Of a DNA stretch of 64,000 nucleotides, positions 33,136 through 43,717 are shown piece after piece. Position 1 is the first letter of the stretch. Every line of letters starts with the position of its first letter. This DNA comes from Cladophialophora immunda (Eukaryota > Ascomycota > Eurotiomycetes > Chaetothyriales > Herpotrichiellaceae). The notes beneath the pieces are model-generated. The model was not told where the DNA came from and did no database searches. It saw only the letters and a program-made list of their open reading frames with translations. The position numbers were made by a program, and so were the translations under genes. Location of the stretch: positions 6,571,936 to 6,635,935 of the forward strand of contig NW_015622542.1 of NCBI RefSeq assembly GCF_000835495.1. Direction: 5' to 3'.

Positions 33136-34707
33136 TCAGGGCGCGTCGGCTAGCGCCACAGCAACAGCAGCACCAAATATAGCTGCTTCATGAGTCGGTT
33201 CAAGGACCACCTTTTCCGTAGCGAAAGCACCTCCGGCTGACGATCCGGTGGAGATCATTTGCCTGATGAAACCTTCACATCGATCTTTGAAGCCGGGATA
33301 TTTCAGGATAACGCTGCCGTTGCACGCAATCGACGTTTTGGGAGTTCCGTTCGGGGTTGTAGGGTTGATGTCGGTGTCCTTTTGCAATGCCCAGAGAGCA
33401 TGGACAGCGACGGCGATGTAGGCAGATGCGCGATAGGAGATCGATTCCGCCGCTTCTCGAAGGAACGAAACCTCTTTCACCGTAGGACTCTTTTTCAACG
33501 CGAAAGCCTTCTTGACCATCGAGATGGAGCTTCTCATGCTCTTTGTCTGATCCAGCTCAAGCTTGGCCATAATCTCGGTGTCCAAAGAATAGCACTCGCG
33601 GATCACATCGGGCATGACGCCGTTGAATAGCTCCCCTGTTGCAACTGCCTCAACAATGATCAATCTCAAAAGCTCTCCCAAATAGCGACCAGTGGTCATG
33701 TACTCGAGAGGTTGAAAGTCCGGCCGGACATGCTGCTGATTCAGAAGTTCGTCCCACCGTGTCTCTGGTAGAATTGACTTGCCAAACATTGACACCTCCG
33801 TGTTCGTGATGACCCGGTCGGCTTCGTCGAACCATGAATGATCGCGAACCCCGAACTTGGACTTCCCCATGCAGGATGTTGGTAGATACGCAGCGGCGTT
33901 GGTTCCCGTCCCCAAAATAAGCCCCATGGATGTGGCGGGATCAAGGTAGGCTTGAGAAAGGAGGGTGGCAGAAGAATCATTGACAATGGCGTCGACTCGG
34001 ACCTTCAGATTCCTCCTCTCGCAGGCGGCCTCGATGAGTTCGCCCAGATCCATGCCGATTGTCTCTTCATGACAAGCAAACCCTTTGCCCATGCCTTGAA
34101 CCTTGCCGCCCCGGTGACTTGTCTGCTCGATTGGAAAACTCCACGCCAACCCCAGGGGCAACGTCTGGTCAGGCGACCAAGCTTCCTTCCCCTCTTCCAG
34201 CATCGCATGTATCCTGTCGGCCATCCAGTCGAAGAACTGTGTTCCAGGGAGCTTCCGTATTCGCTCGTCAATCTTACTGGTGGACATGTGCTTGATCACC
34301 ATGGGACCGTGTCGATTCTCTCTTCCTCGGAGTTCAATCAATGCCACTCGAAACGTGGAGCCGCCCACGTCGAGAGCGATATAAGTCCCCATCTCTTTTC
34401 CCGTTGGTAATGTGGTGCAATACGAGGGTAGCATGCAAGCGTCGCTCTCCTGAAGTTTGGCCTTGTATTGGATGCGCAGGGCGGAGGACATGGACAGCAT
34501 TCGACGCATGCTACAGGGATATCTGAAGAGACGCATGATTTCGTCCTTGAGCGAGTCCAAGGAATGGAGACTATCCACGGTCTCGACCACCGTGACCTCG
34601 GTGTTTGGGGATTTGACGGAGACATTCATGGTCTTGAAGGAGGAGGGGAAGAGGATCATGGCGGCCAGCCGGCGCAGGATGCTGCGGAAGAAATCGAGGA
34701 TGGTCAT
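33136..34707 (-). CDS. Divergent hexokinase-family protein (HxkC/XprF or GlcNAc-kinase-like)
   Basis: From the ATG at 34707 the protein has 523 residues; the open frame extends to 34881, but the extra residues are low-complexity and look like leader. The N terminus (ILDFFRSILRRLAAMILF) is hydrophobic with arginines, suggesting membrane or mitochondrial association. Hexokinase landmarks are present but altered: IALDVGGSTFRVALI (about residue 112, phosphate loop), LAWSFPIEQTS (substrate loop), AIVNDSSATLLS with the expected catalytic Asp (about 244), GLILGTGTNAAAYL, and VITNTEVSMFG. The substrate loop and the region after NTE differ from glucose-phosphorylating hexokinases. They resemble the atypical fungal hexokinases: HxkC, XprF/HxkD, or the N-acetylglucosamine kinases of the Nag5/Ngk1 group. 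I cannot separate these from sequence. No GlcNAc catabolic genes lie nearby, which argues mildly against the last. Confidence 0.87.
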   Translation of the reverse strand: MTILDFFRSILRRLAAMILFPSSFKTMNVSVKSPNTEVTVVETVDSLHSLDSLKDEIMRLFRYPCSMRRMLSMSSALRIQYKAKLQESDACMLPSYCTTLPTGKEMGTYIALDVGGSTFRVALIELRGRENRHGPMVIKHMSTSKIDERIRKLPGTQFFDWMADRIHAMLEEGKEAWSPDQTLPLGLAWSFPIEQTSHRGGKVQGMGKGFACHEETIGMDLGELIEAACERRNLKVRVDAIVNDSSATLLSQAYLDPATSMGLILGTGTNAAAYLPTSCMGKSKFGVRDHSWFDEADRVITNTEVSMFGKSILPETRWDELLNQQHVRPDFQPLEYMTTGRYLGELLRLIIVEAVATGELFNGVMPDVIRECYSLDTEIMAKLELDQTKSMRSSISMVKKAFALKKSPTVKEVSFLREAAESISYRASAYIAVAVHALWALQKDTDINPTTPNGTPKTSIACNGSVILKYPGFKDRCEGFIRQMISTGSSAGGAFATEKVVLEPTHEAAIFGAAVAVALADAP

Positions 34708-37700
34708 GGTGATGAAGAAGGGAGGCTCGACAGACCGCCTCGAGGGTTCGGGTAATGGTCTCAGTCGTCCAAGTGATAGAGGAGAATCATGATGGGCTTG
34801 AAGGAAAGGTTTTGTTTGTGATGAGGACGGCCAGGTTGAGGTGGTGTGGTGGTGGTGAGGTGTCAAGGGTAAGGAAAACAAAGAGAATTCTGCCGTGACA
34901 TGGAGTCAGAGAGGGTCAGGATCGGTAGTGTAGCAGGAGCAGCGAGGACAATGCCAGAAGGCACAGCGAGCGAAGTGGTAATGGCCGTGGTATTGGAGAT
35001 TGCTGGAGTAGTAGCATAACGTTCAATTTGTCTGGTTTGGGGGGCGTATGGGGGGATGGGGATGCGATGGGATGGTATGGGATGGGGGTCGACGGATGGC
35101 TCGCTGGCTCGTCAACAAAGCATTGTTCCAGTGGGAATGGGCACCGAATCTGTCTCATACGAGTGAAATGATCAGTTGTCGGTACAGTCACAGGCCCGTG
35201 CAGGGCAAAAAGGCGCAGACGCGAATTGTATGTAACTGTAGAGGGATGCTACCGTGAGCTGAGCGCAACTGCGACTTGGCGTTTGCCCGCAGGTTGCAAG
35301 CCTGCGCACGTTACGCCCACGCCCACGTTACAGGTTGCACGTTACATTGGTGGTATTGGATCGTCTCTCTCCGCTACCTCTTTCGCCTTCGCCTTTCAGC
35401 CATGGGGTTTTCCAATGTAACTCACTCATCAGATGCCGAAGTCGCTCTCCCCAATCGCCAGAACACTGTCTAGCAGTCCCAGAACGATGTCCTGGTGGGC
35501 AATCACCGTCGTCACGTTACCCTTCTCTTCCAGCTGCCTTTGGTTGAGCGAGCCAGCTTCGTCCGATTTGAAGTTCCCTCCAGCACAGTGTCCAATCTGA
35601 CATCTGACTCATAACAGTCGTTTTGCCGATAGCGAGTCCATTGTATCTGACGAACAGCTCGCCTCCTCCCCCCCTTCTGCCGCAGGCATTCCGCATATGA
35701 TGGATGGATGTAGTCGACCTGGAATAATATCCTGAGGGTGGTGTGCAGCTTTTGAAACACCATCAAAAGGGGCCAAAAGTAATCATTGAGACTGACCGGC
35801 CGATTTGAGATCGGCCTTTCTGAAATTCTAGCCTCGTCGAGTATGACGAGCATCCATCTATATAATTCGGTCAAGACGTCCCAGTGGTCTCAGTCTGGAA
35901 GGGGGAGAAGGATCTGCACAATGCGGTGCAAATCACTAGGTGCTTATGCCTGCCTCCAGGCAGGTGTCAGCATTGTGCGACCCATGGGTCGTGCCGGCAG
36001 TGTCACAAGGGCTAGGAATATGCCTGCATTATTCTGCAATGGACAGTGCCCCCATCAGCAGTGCTATGTATATACTCTCCTGCGTCGACTACGTCGCTCT
36101 CAGGGTCGTCTGATGGGATGTATTCGACATGTTCTTGAAGGCTGAGCTCTTTGGCACCCGCCATCCCCATGTTCGCGACGAGGGTCACTCTACCGGAGAC
36201 AAGATTGCCGGGTGACTTTGGCGAGATTGCGACTTTTCTGACAGGCGGGCGCGCCCATTGATCGGTCGCTTGACACCTCCGGCATCAGGAGATGTAACCC
36301 GATTCGGCAGTATTCGAGTACAGAGTGACTTGTTCTCGATCGGTTTGGTCTTGAACTCGACTGAGGCTGGGGGAGGGCACAGTCCAACCTCGATATGTAA
36401 GGAACCGTGAAGGTCCTGCACACCAGTCTCTGCTCGCGTTGACCGCCACTCTGGTGGTTCATCGATTGCGATTGCCCCCATGGTTAGCCACCATCCAACA
36501 TCGCGAGACAAGAACAGACGTAGCAGTGGCCGAGTACGAGTATTTCAGAATCTAGGCTAGATTTGGGCACAACATGGGCTGACGCGAGTCGAACAAGGCT
36601 ACAAGGTTGGCACACACGACTATGCCACAGGGATGCATGCACTGTGAGAGGGGATGCCTGTCACAACTGCAAATATCCTCATATGATGCATGAGATGTGT
36701 CTTTTGTGGCGCCAGGAAGAGCAAGAATGGAACTTGTGTGTTTACAGGTAAGTCTTGCTCAATTCGAGTATTCAGCGGAGAGCATGGCTTCAGGAACAAA
36801 GCCCGAGGGCCTTTCAGCCCCGAAGATGCCCCCCTATTCCAATAGTCTAGGCTTGTCAGAGGCCCAGCTACGCCAGTCTCCTGGGATGTGCCCGTTACCA
36901 AGGGCACCCTAGGCTGATCGGCAGGGGTGTGGCTGCATGTCTGTGCACATGTTCGTCTTCCGGCTCGCCTCTATTCGCTTATTCCGATAAGCCCTCGTCT
37001 CGGCTGTTCTGGGGCTCCTTGGGATCACTGTGCTCGGCGTCGAGGGGTCACCCATGGCTTTTGCTGAGATTTCATGTCAAATTCCCCATCGCTGGGTCTC
37101 GGGCTTGCTATCCTGACATGGAGTCATGGACCAACTGCCGGCCACACACCGATCTACCATCGTCGTCGTTATAGACAACTTCAAGAACGGGAGAGATGCC
37201 CGCCGATACACGCCTGATGCGCGCTCCCATTGTTTACCTCGGGGTGGTTTGTTTGTTTTGGGTCCAGTCCGGGGTGTTACGGCTGTGCCTCTCGCGTGCA
37301 CCCGTGGGTTCGTCGTGATTTAGCGACGTCAACACTGAGGCAGCCCATCCACTCACAGAGGCCCAGGAGGTCTTTGAGGAGGACAAAGTCTCCGAAAACT
37401 CCAGGACCCGCGTGGAGCCCATGGACGAACCAACCACCGCATTTCCTGAGCCTCGTTCTGCCTTGTTGTGCCTCGTGTCATGAGATCGACCCTTGTCCCT
37501 GCCCGCGGCCAGCCTCCCCCATGCTACAAGCTGCTTCCCTGTTCGCTGTTTGACTTGCAAAACGCCCTCTTCTGCTCTTCTCAAACTACAGCCCCGGTCC
37601 TGCCCGTCAGAGATTATTTGCTCCTTTCTCTTCCTCCTCCAAGAGCCATGCCTGCTCCTCTTCTTGCATCCCCGACGTGTCTCTCCTGTTCTCGACCAGA

Positions 37701-37917
37701 ACATTGTGTTTCCAATTCCAGCGCATGGGCTCTGAAATAGAATCTGAGCTCCTCTATATACCAGCGACTGGGTCAGCACGCCAGGGTCTTTCTATTTAAG
37801 CACGTCAATCGCCCCTCTGACGTGCCTGCTTGACACCGGAGCCTGATCCGCCAGGCGCGCTCAACACCAGTCTTTCGAGGTCAATGCTTTACCACCACTC
37901 TTTAGCCTTTCCAGAAC
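34708..37917. other. Divergent intergenic region, 3.2 kb
   Basis: This separates the hexokinase-like gene (-) from the large disordered-protein gene (+). It carries a cluster of CACGTTAC motifs and a small hairpin (listed separately). Open frames up to 181 codons overlap each other and are unrecognised, for example minus strand 35512-35874. No RNA gene or transposon is seen. Such long upstream regions often hold long leaders or distal regulatory sites. Confidence 0.5.
35291..35345. promoter_or_regulatory. Cluster of CACGTTAC motifs with adjacent hairpin
   Basis: CACGTTAC occurs at 35307, 35324 and 35338, three times in 39 bases, and once more at 35513. Just before it, CGCAGG pairs with CCTGCG around a 7-base loop that contains TTGCAA. 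The site lies about 600 bp upstream of the hexokinase-like start. A transcription-factor binding cluster is a reasonable inference; no factor is named. Confidence 0.45.
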
Positions 37918-40014
37918 ATGGAATCGCGGTTACGGAAGTTACTCTCGCCCAGAAGACACAAAGGGCAGCGGCGACAAGATGCTTGTCCCGAGTTGGATCT
38001 GCATAGCGTCCCGTACACGACAGCTCCACCCCAGGGCCGTTTACCTCTCTTCAACAAATCCAATGGTGTTACAGCGAAGCAAAGCAAAGTCAACTCGCCT
38101 CCAGATCGTCTTCGATCTTTGTCTTATGACAAGGCCGCGCCAGGGAAGCCGCCTGAGCTGGGAGACCGACCGCACCGAGGCAATGGCCCTGTCAAGCTTC
38201 AGACAAGTCGTCGCCTGAGTTCCGGGGAGCTCCTGGTCACCGAGCAGGACTACGATCGCACTCTCGAAGACATCAAGCAGGGCGAGTATATCGTTGGCGG
38301 CAAGGAACGAAGGACTTCCCACACCTCATCACAGCCCAAGTCACCCACTGAGCCTCGCAATTTCAAGTTCATCTCCACCGCTCCAAGTTCCCCTCGAGAT
38401 CAAGTCACCTTTTCGAGCACCATCTGGCAGCCTCCATCCGTACTCAGTGACATGGCACCACCCACATCTTCCAGCTGGGCTTCAGGCAGCTTTGGTCACC
38501 AAGACCGCTCATATTCTTCCCAGGAATTCCACTCCAATATCTCTAGCCCTGGTTCTAACAACCATGGGCTCGGCATCTCCAGCCCAGCCCAACCATTCTT
38601 TTCGCCCTATATGGCATCAACCGCGTCCCTGCTTGAGCCTCACGAGGAACAGAACCCGACGATTCAAGCGCTTTGGAAGGCAGAATACGGTCGGTTGGTC
38701 TCCATATATGGACAAGTCGGGGTTGACCGGACCATTGGGGAGCTCAACAGAGATCGAGCGGAGGCGCTTAGGCCGCCCCCGTTGCTTTCCACTCGCGATA
38801 GCCCTTACTCGGCCTCGTCAGTGTCACTAAACCAGATAATTCAACGGCCACCAGATTCAGGAAGACGTGGCCTCGGAATCAAGGCCTCCGGATCGACGCC
38901 CAACCTCGATCTTGCGTATCTAGACGAACACTCCGATCGCTCATCTCACGCTAGATATTCGCACCTTTCTTCGAGCGGTGCGTCATCTTCCTTCACGACG
39001 CGGACGAGCGTGGCTGAAGATCCCAGCATCAGCAGGGACGATATCCGAAAGATTGTCGACGAAATGCGCACAACCTATCTCCATGCCATTGAAGCGCACA
39101 CACCTCTCCGGCCTCTGCCTGATGCCCCGGCCAAGAAGCCTCGATCCAAAAAGGAGACTCCTTCGCTCGCGTCGTATGCCTCGGTGGATGGCAGTCTAAG
39201 ATCAGCGAGTCGGCAGTCAACGACCCGCACTAAATCATGGCAATCCTCGACGACTCTTATGACGACCCCACGGACATCAGTCTCGTCGCCTATGCTCAGA
39301 TCGAAACGGACAAGCTCTGCGACGAGTCGACGAACTTCAGGCCAGCCTGTAGCCGGCATTGCCACCCTGCCGGCCATCCAAGCGAGCCCGGCCAAGTCGG
39401 CCAAGTCGAACAAGAGCGGGACGAGGAAGAAAAACGACGATGTAGGCCTGAAACGCGCCGATTCGACCACATTGGGCGTCATGGCTCGAAAGCTGACGAT
39501 ACTCGATGACCGCCATTCAAGTATCTCGTCCCAACCCACAGTTGGATCGTCTCTGACATTTTACAACTCCTCGAGATCAGACTCGGATTCGGGTTCCGAG
39601 AAGAGTCCCCCACCAGTGTCACCTAAACTCTCGCCCGCCAAAGCCTCTTCAGTGCAGCACACGCCTGAGAAACACAAGCCAGCCGTGCGCCAAGTTTCGC
39701 CCCTCTCGAAGCAACCGTGGCAGATCGACGTCGACCAGATTCTCCCGGACGAAGAGCTTGAGTTGGCTCTGGACATTGACGATTTCGAGGCCTTGTGCGA
39801 CGGCTTGTTCAACACCCCGGCCATGGAGCGAGAGCCCCAATTCAACATGCTCCAAAGATGGGGCGGCGAGGAGACGGCTGCTGACTGCGATGATGTCCTC
39901 GGCAGTGATGACGGTGACACGCTCGCCATCGACAGTCCGACGATCTTGAAGATGCCACAGGCCTCAATGGACCAAATCGGTCTGGGCGTGACTGGACTTC
40001 CCACGATGATATGA
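37918..40014 (+). CDS. Large disordered protein, conserved-looking, function unknown
   Basis: Intronless, 698 residues. The first residues (MESRLRKLLSPRRHKGQRR) are strongly basic. Most of the protein is rich in Ser, Pro, Thr and Arg and should be disordered, with many potential phosphorylation sites. Islands that look ordered are EQDYDRTLEDIKQGEYIVG (about 100-120), IQALWKAEYGRLVSIYGQVGVDRTIGELNRDRAEAL (about 245-280) and DDIRKIVDEMRTTYLHAIEAH (about 375-395), plus an acidic helix near 607-630 (LPDEELELALDIDDFEALCDGLF). I recognise no enzyme fold. The layout suggests a scaffold or regulator. The long upstream gap and the absence of introns make the start fairly secure. Confidence 0.75.
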   Translation: MESRLRKLLSPRRHKGQRRQDACPELDLHSVPYTTAPPQGRLPLFNKSNGVTAKQSKVNSPPDRLRSLSYDKAAPGKPPELGDRPHRGNGPVKLQTSRRLSSGELLVTEQDYDRTLEDIKQGEYIVGGKERRTSHTSSQPKSPTEPRNFKFISTAPSSPRDQVTFSSTIWQPPSVLSDMAPPTSSSWASGSFGHQDRSYSSQEFHSNISSPGSNNHGLGISSPAQPFFSPYMASTASLLEPHEEQNPTIQALWKAEYGRLVSIYGQVGVDRTIGELNRDRAEALRPPPLLSTRDSPYSASSVSLNQIIQRPPDSGRRGLGIKASGSTPNLDLAYLDEHSDRSSHARYSHLSSSGASSSFTTRTSVAEDPSISRDDIRKIVDEMRTTYLHAIEAHTPLRPLPDAPAKKPRSKKETPSLASYASVDGSLRSASRQSTTRTKSWQSSTTLMTTPRTSVSSPMLRSKRTSSATSRRTSGQPVAGIATLPAIQASPAKSAKSNKSGTRKKNDDVGLKRADSTTLGVMARKLTILDDRHSSISSQPTVGSSLTFYNSSRSDSDSGSEKSPPPVSPKLSPAKASSVQHTPEKHKPAVRQVSPLSKQPWQIDVDQILPDEELELALDIDDFEALCDGLFNTPAMEREPQFNMLQRWGGEETAADCDDVLGSDDGDTLAIDSPTILKMPQASMDQIGLGVTGLPTMI

Positions 40015-40081
40015 GCACCGCTGTCGTACCGGCTCTTCCAACCACCTACAGTCCCTACCTACCTACGCACGTCCCTCCTTT

Positions 40082-40114
40082 CAACCAACCAACCAACCAA
40101 CCAACCAACCAACC
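40082..40114. repeat. CCAA tetranucleotide microsatellite
   Basis: About eight tandem CCAA units lie some 65 bases after the stop codon of the disordered-protein gene, probably in its 3' untranslated region. Confidence 0.9.
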
Positions 40115-41458
40115 AGTCAAGCACAATTTAACGAATCTTTTTATTCATCACGCTATACCGACCTCTCACGATTTCTGGCTATTTTTTGGGAGACGAAAAG
40201 AGGAGGAAAATGACATGAATCTCGGGTTTGATTCAGATCAATGAGGAGGAGGATGGTTTGGGTTCTCTCTATTTGGAAAGCCAAAATTACGCGCTATATA
40301 TCCCCATCTGTTCCGGTTTTTGGTTTTTGGGGCGCGATATTTTCGTTTTTTTCTCACGCTTTTCGCTTATGGGAAAAACTCTGGGTTTTGGCTTTGTTTT
40401 TTTCTGATGCGCCACGGAATGTCTCCCTTTTTTATTATATATTTTTTTCACGACGACATGCCTTCTTTTGGGGGTTCTTATTTCAGGGACCTTTCTCTTG
40501 GGATTGGGAGGGTGGTGGACTTGGAAAAGAAGGCTGTTTTCGAGTCAATGGATGGAAATATTGGGGCTTGAGATTCGATTTAGATTTGGATTTGGACGAG
40601 GACTTGAATCCGGGATGTGGGATCTCGACTCGGCCCAAGAAACCTAGTCATCAAGGTCAAGGAAAACAAATAAGGAAAGGGGGCGAAGGGTACAACTTCA
40701 AAAGAGAGGATCAGGGAGGGCAGGGCGGGCAACAAAAAAGCACACAAAATACGAGGTACACGAGGGCGACCTCGGGGCGGCTTACGGGCGAACATGGTAA
40801 CGAAGGGTATGGTTTCTTTTTCTATGTATACACGCACATGACGGCCCTTTGCTGGGTTCTGGGTTGTGGATGGTGGAAAGATATGGTGGATGGCTGGATA
40901 CTTCAACCAGTTCTGATCATGGGAGTCACTGAATCACTGAGCGAGCAAGCGAGCAAGTAAGCAAGCGATCGTACTGCGTCCAGGGCATCAGAAATACATG
41001 CATGGCCCCGTTTCTCTACAATGCATGCATGCATACCTGTCAGGTCAGATCTTGGTTCATCGCACTGCAAGTTTACTACTTCTGCGTCTGCTTCGCTTGT
41101 TCATTCATTGATTGTGAGACACAGAAGCCGCCGCCAAGGATATATCACGAAATCAGACCGCATAGATGGCCGGCCGTCCAGAAGACAGATAGGAAGAGAG
41201 GCACGATTGACCATGTTGAAAAGGGTCTCGGCGCGCCTCTCTTTCTATCATCCCCTCCAGCTGTTCTCCCTGCTATCCTTTCTGTCTTCCGGCGTCCGGA
41301 TAAGGTAAGGGCCCAAGTAGAATAAGCAGCCCGGGATACTGCAGGGCAAATTCCCCTGGTGGCATAATCCTGTATGCCAAACACATCTTTCCCTCTTTTT
41401 TTTTGGTGGTTCTGTCTCCTCATAAATCGTTTCCTCGTTAAATGTCTCGTCTATGCTG

Positions 41459-41520
41459 GGGGTATCATGTTGAAATGAGCTGCTTTGCTCTTCATGCGTG
41501 GGGTATCATGTTGAAATGAG
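41459..41520. repeat. 21-bp perfect direct repeat, two copies
   Basis: GGGGTATCATGTTGAAATGA plus a final G occurs at 41459-41479 and again at 41500-41520, a 41-bp period with different spacer sequence. It lies downstream of the MTHFR stop codon. Confidence 0.9.
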
Positions 41521-41788
41521 ATTGCTTTTTCCTTTTTGCTTTCGCTTTCGCTGGCTCCCTTTGTGTTGCCATTCAATCCTTTTGGGTCATCACCTACCCC
41601 CACGCCGGCCCCCAGAGGCATTGTTGAAAACGAAACGCCCCCCCGAAAACTCCAGTCCGGCTTGTAAGAGCTAGGACCCGCCCAAGTTAGCAGAGTTGAT
41701 CATGCTTTGTGTCAAATAAAACGCCAGTAGAAGCAAAAGACAAAGATTCAAAGGAAAATCCGGCAAGGAAGCAACTACGAGACTATGC

Positions 41789-43717
41789 TCAATTGGAGAG
41801 AACCTCTCCACTGGCCTTCGAGGGGATCTTGTGTTGCTCCCCATTTGTAAGGCCTTTCTCAACGTCGGCGAGCGATGAATCACCATTCACCGCGTCTTTG
41901 GTCCCGCTTTCGGGATGACTGGCCACGGTGTCTTCGATGACCAAATCAAGATCCTTGGTCTCCAGTCCCTCAAACACCTTGAAGATCTCCTTGTTTTGGT
42001 GGAAGTCGTTGTTGACAATGTTGACAAGGTAGCACTCGTCCATGATCTTCTCGATCAGCTTTCTGCTTCCTGAGCCCGCGGGATAGCACTTTGCCCAGTC
42101 CTGTCCGAGACGGAAAGCTTCGTCCTTCCATGCCAGGAAGGAGACGGTCTCCACGACAGTGGGCTGCACAATCTCTCGGTTCGGAAAGATGCCCCATGTG
42201 ACGGCGTTTGGACCTTCGTCCTTGGTGTTGGTGTACAGTTCGCCTTTCCGATTCACAGCATAATAGGTGAGGTTTTTGTCGGCGTTGAGTCGTTCCATCA
42301 CCATCTTGAACATAGAGGGAAAGACAAGCAGTTCCAGATATGCCTTTTGGTAAACCCAACCGCCTGCAGGGCCCCATCCATAGACTGGGTGAGTGGAAGA
42401 CGCACCATCGACTGCTGGCTGAGAATTAATGGTCAAAAACCCATGCTTGTTTAACTGTAGCAGATCATTCTTGATGACGTCGGCTTCAGCAGAGATGGCA
42501 CCTTCACTCCATGGTAGTCGATCCAAGTCTCCCTGCAAAAAGCGTACGAAAAGACCTGTGACGTCGCGCAGGGATTTTGGTTTCCCCCATAACTTGATGT
42601 TGGCTTCGTTTGTGCCCTTCAACCCAATGCCGTAAGCATCCAGTTCCCCAAAGGCGGGAGATCTGCTGTCGCCCCAACGACCATTGGGAAACTCATCCCA
42701 GTCGGCGGTCCTGCTTATGTATGATGCGTTGCGATTTCTCCAAAAGATTGGCCTGACCGTCTCGTCCCGGCGGTTGAATCCTAGAGACTGGCGCCAGGGG
42801 AGCGGCTTCTCCAGCGGCATCCCAGAAGTTTCAGGCGTTAGGGACAACTCTTCCAGCACCATCCGAGTAGCTTGCGCCAGATTCATGGTGTAAAAGTGGA
42901 GGTGTTGGATTCCAGAGTCCAGAATTTTCCGGCACATGTCAGCGACCAGATCTTTTCCGATAGCCCTGACAGCCGCATCGTCATTTTTGACCGGCTCCAA
43001 AGCCTCGAACCATTCTGGAGGAACATGACATTTTGTCCAATTGGCTCGTCTCACAAACGCGGCGTAGGTTTGGACGGGCATGATCCCAGGAAGTATCGGA
43101 ACACTGATTCCTCGATCACGGCACTTCTTCACCCAATTGAGAAAGATATCGACATCGTAGAACATTTGCGTGATGATAAAACTGGCTCCGGCGTCGACCT
43201 TCTCCTTGAGATGGTCGATCAGCAAGTCCACATCCCTTTGGTCATCGCAGCCCTCCGGGTAGCCGGCGACGCCGATGTCAAAATGGTCACTGTATCTTGC
43301 TTTGATGTATTTAACCAAATCCTTTGCATACCGGAAACCACCTTCTTTTGCCTCCCACTTTTCCTGGTCCCGGGGCGGGTCTCCACGGAGTGCGAGGATA
43401 TTTGTACACCCAGCTTTGTATGCGCGACGAAGAGCTTCGTCGACTTGTTGTCGTTCCATATCCGTGCAGGTCAAATGCATGCAAGTTTCTAATCCATAGT
43501 AGTTCTGGGTAGCATTGACCATCTCAGAGGTCAACTGGGAATGCCTTCCGCCTGCGCCCCAGGTAATGTCGATGAAAGTCGGGCCCAAATTATGCATGCG
43601 GTCCATGCGGTCGTACAAATTCTGAACGCCCTGCGCCGTCTTGGGAGGGAAGAACTCGAAGGAGAAGGTCGGCTTGTTCTGCTGGTGAGCCAGCTCGAGT
43701 TTCTTTGAGATATGCAT
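41789..43717 (-). CDS. MET13: Methylenetetrahydrofolate reductase
   Basis: Intronless, 642 residues, the usual length for the eukaryotic enzyme. The N-terminal barrel (about 1-300) starts MHISKKLELA, then FSFEFFPPKT, IDITWGAGG, HLTCTDM, NILALRGDPP, IGVAGYPEGC, ITQMFYD and PGIMPVQTY, which hold the flavin and folate sites. The C-terminal half (about 330-610) is the eukaryotic regulatory domain that binds S-adenosylmethionine. The enzyme reduces 5,10-methylene-THF to 5-methyl-THF, the methyl donor for methionine synthesis in the cytosol. Fungi often have two paralogues (Met12 and Met13). The metF-like beginning and full motifs fit the Met13 type, but the assignment between the two is not certain. 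It is head to head with the orotate phosphoribosyltransferase gene. Confidence 0.96.
   Translation of the reverse strand: MHISKKLELAHQQNKPTFSFEFFPPKTAQGVQNLYDRMDRMHNLGPTFIDITWGAGGRHSQLTSEMVNATQNYYGLETCMHLTCTDMERQQVDEALRRAYKAGCTNILALRGDPPRDQEKWEAKEGGFRYAKDLVKYIKARYSDHFDIGVAGYPEGCDDQRDVDLLIDHLKEKVDAGASFIITQMFYDVDIFLNWVKKCRDRGISVPILPGIMPVQTYAAFVRRANWTKCHVPPEWFEALEPVKNDDAAVRAIGKDLVADMCRKILDSGIQHLHFYTMNLAQATRMVLEELSLTPETSGMPLEKPLPWRQSLGFNRRDETVRPIFWRNRNASYISRTADWDEFPNGRWGDSRSPAFGELDAYGIGLKGTNEANIKLWGKPKSLRDVTGLFVRFLQGDLDRLPWSEGAISAEADVIKNDLLQLNKHGFLTINSQPAVDGASSTHPVYGWGPAGGWVYQKAYLELLVFPSMFKMVMERLNADKNLTYYAVNRKGELYTNTKDEGPNAVTWGIFPNREIVQPTVVETVSFLAWKDEAFRLGQDWAKCYPAGSGSRKLIEKIMDECYLVNIVNNDFHQNKEIFKVFEGLETKDLDLVIEDTVASHPESGTKDAVNGDSSLADVEKGLTNGEQHKIPSKASGEVLSN

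Larger units (their letters stand above)
40015..41788. other. Convergent intergenic region with microsatellites
   Basis: This lies between the 3' ends of the disordered-protein gene (+) and MTHFR (-). It contains a CCAA repeat just after the stop codon, an ATGC repeat (41021-41034), T-rich stretches and a 21-bp direct repeat. The 239-codon plus-strand frame at 40241-40960 is dominated by Phe and Trp from T/G-rich sequence and is not credible as a gene. Confidence 0.5.

Noticed and set aside
33136..34881. Hexokinase-like gene starting at 34881
   Set aside because: The extra 58 residues are His/Pro/Ser-rich leader-like sequence; the ATG at 34707 gives a more plausible start with a hydrophobic segment.
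40241..40960. 239-codon plus-strand open frame after the disordered-protein gene
   Set aside because: It is made of Phe, Trp and Gly from T/G-rich sequence, lies in the 3' region, and resembles no protein.
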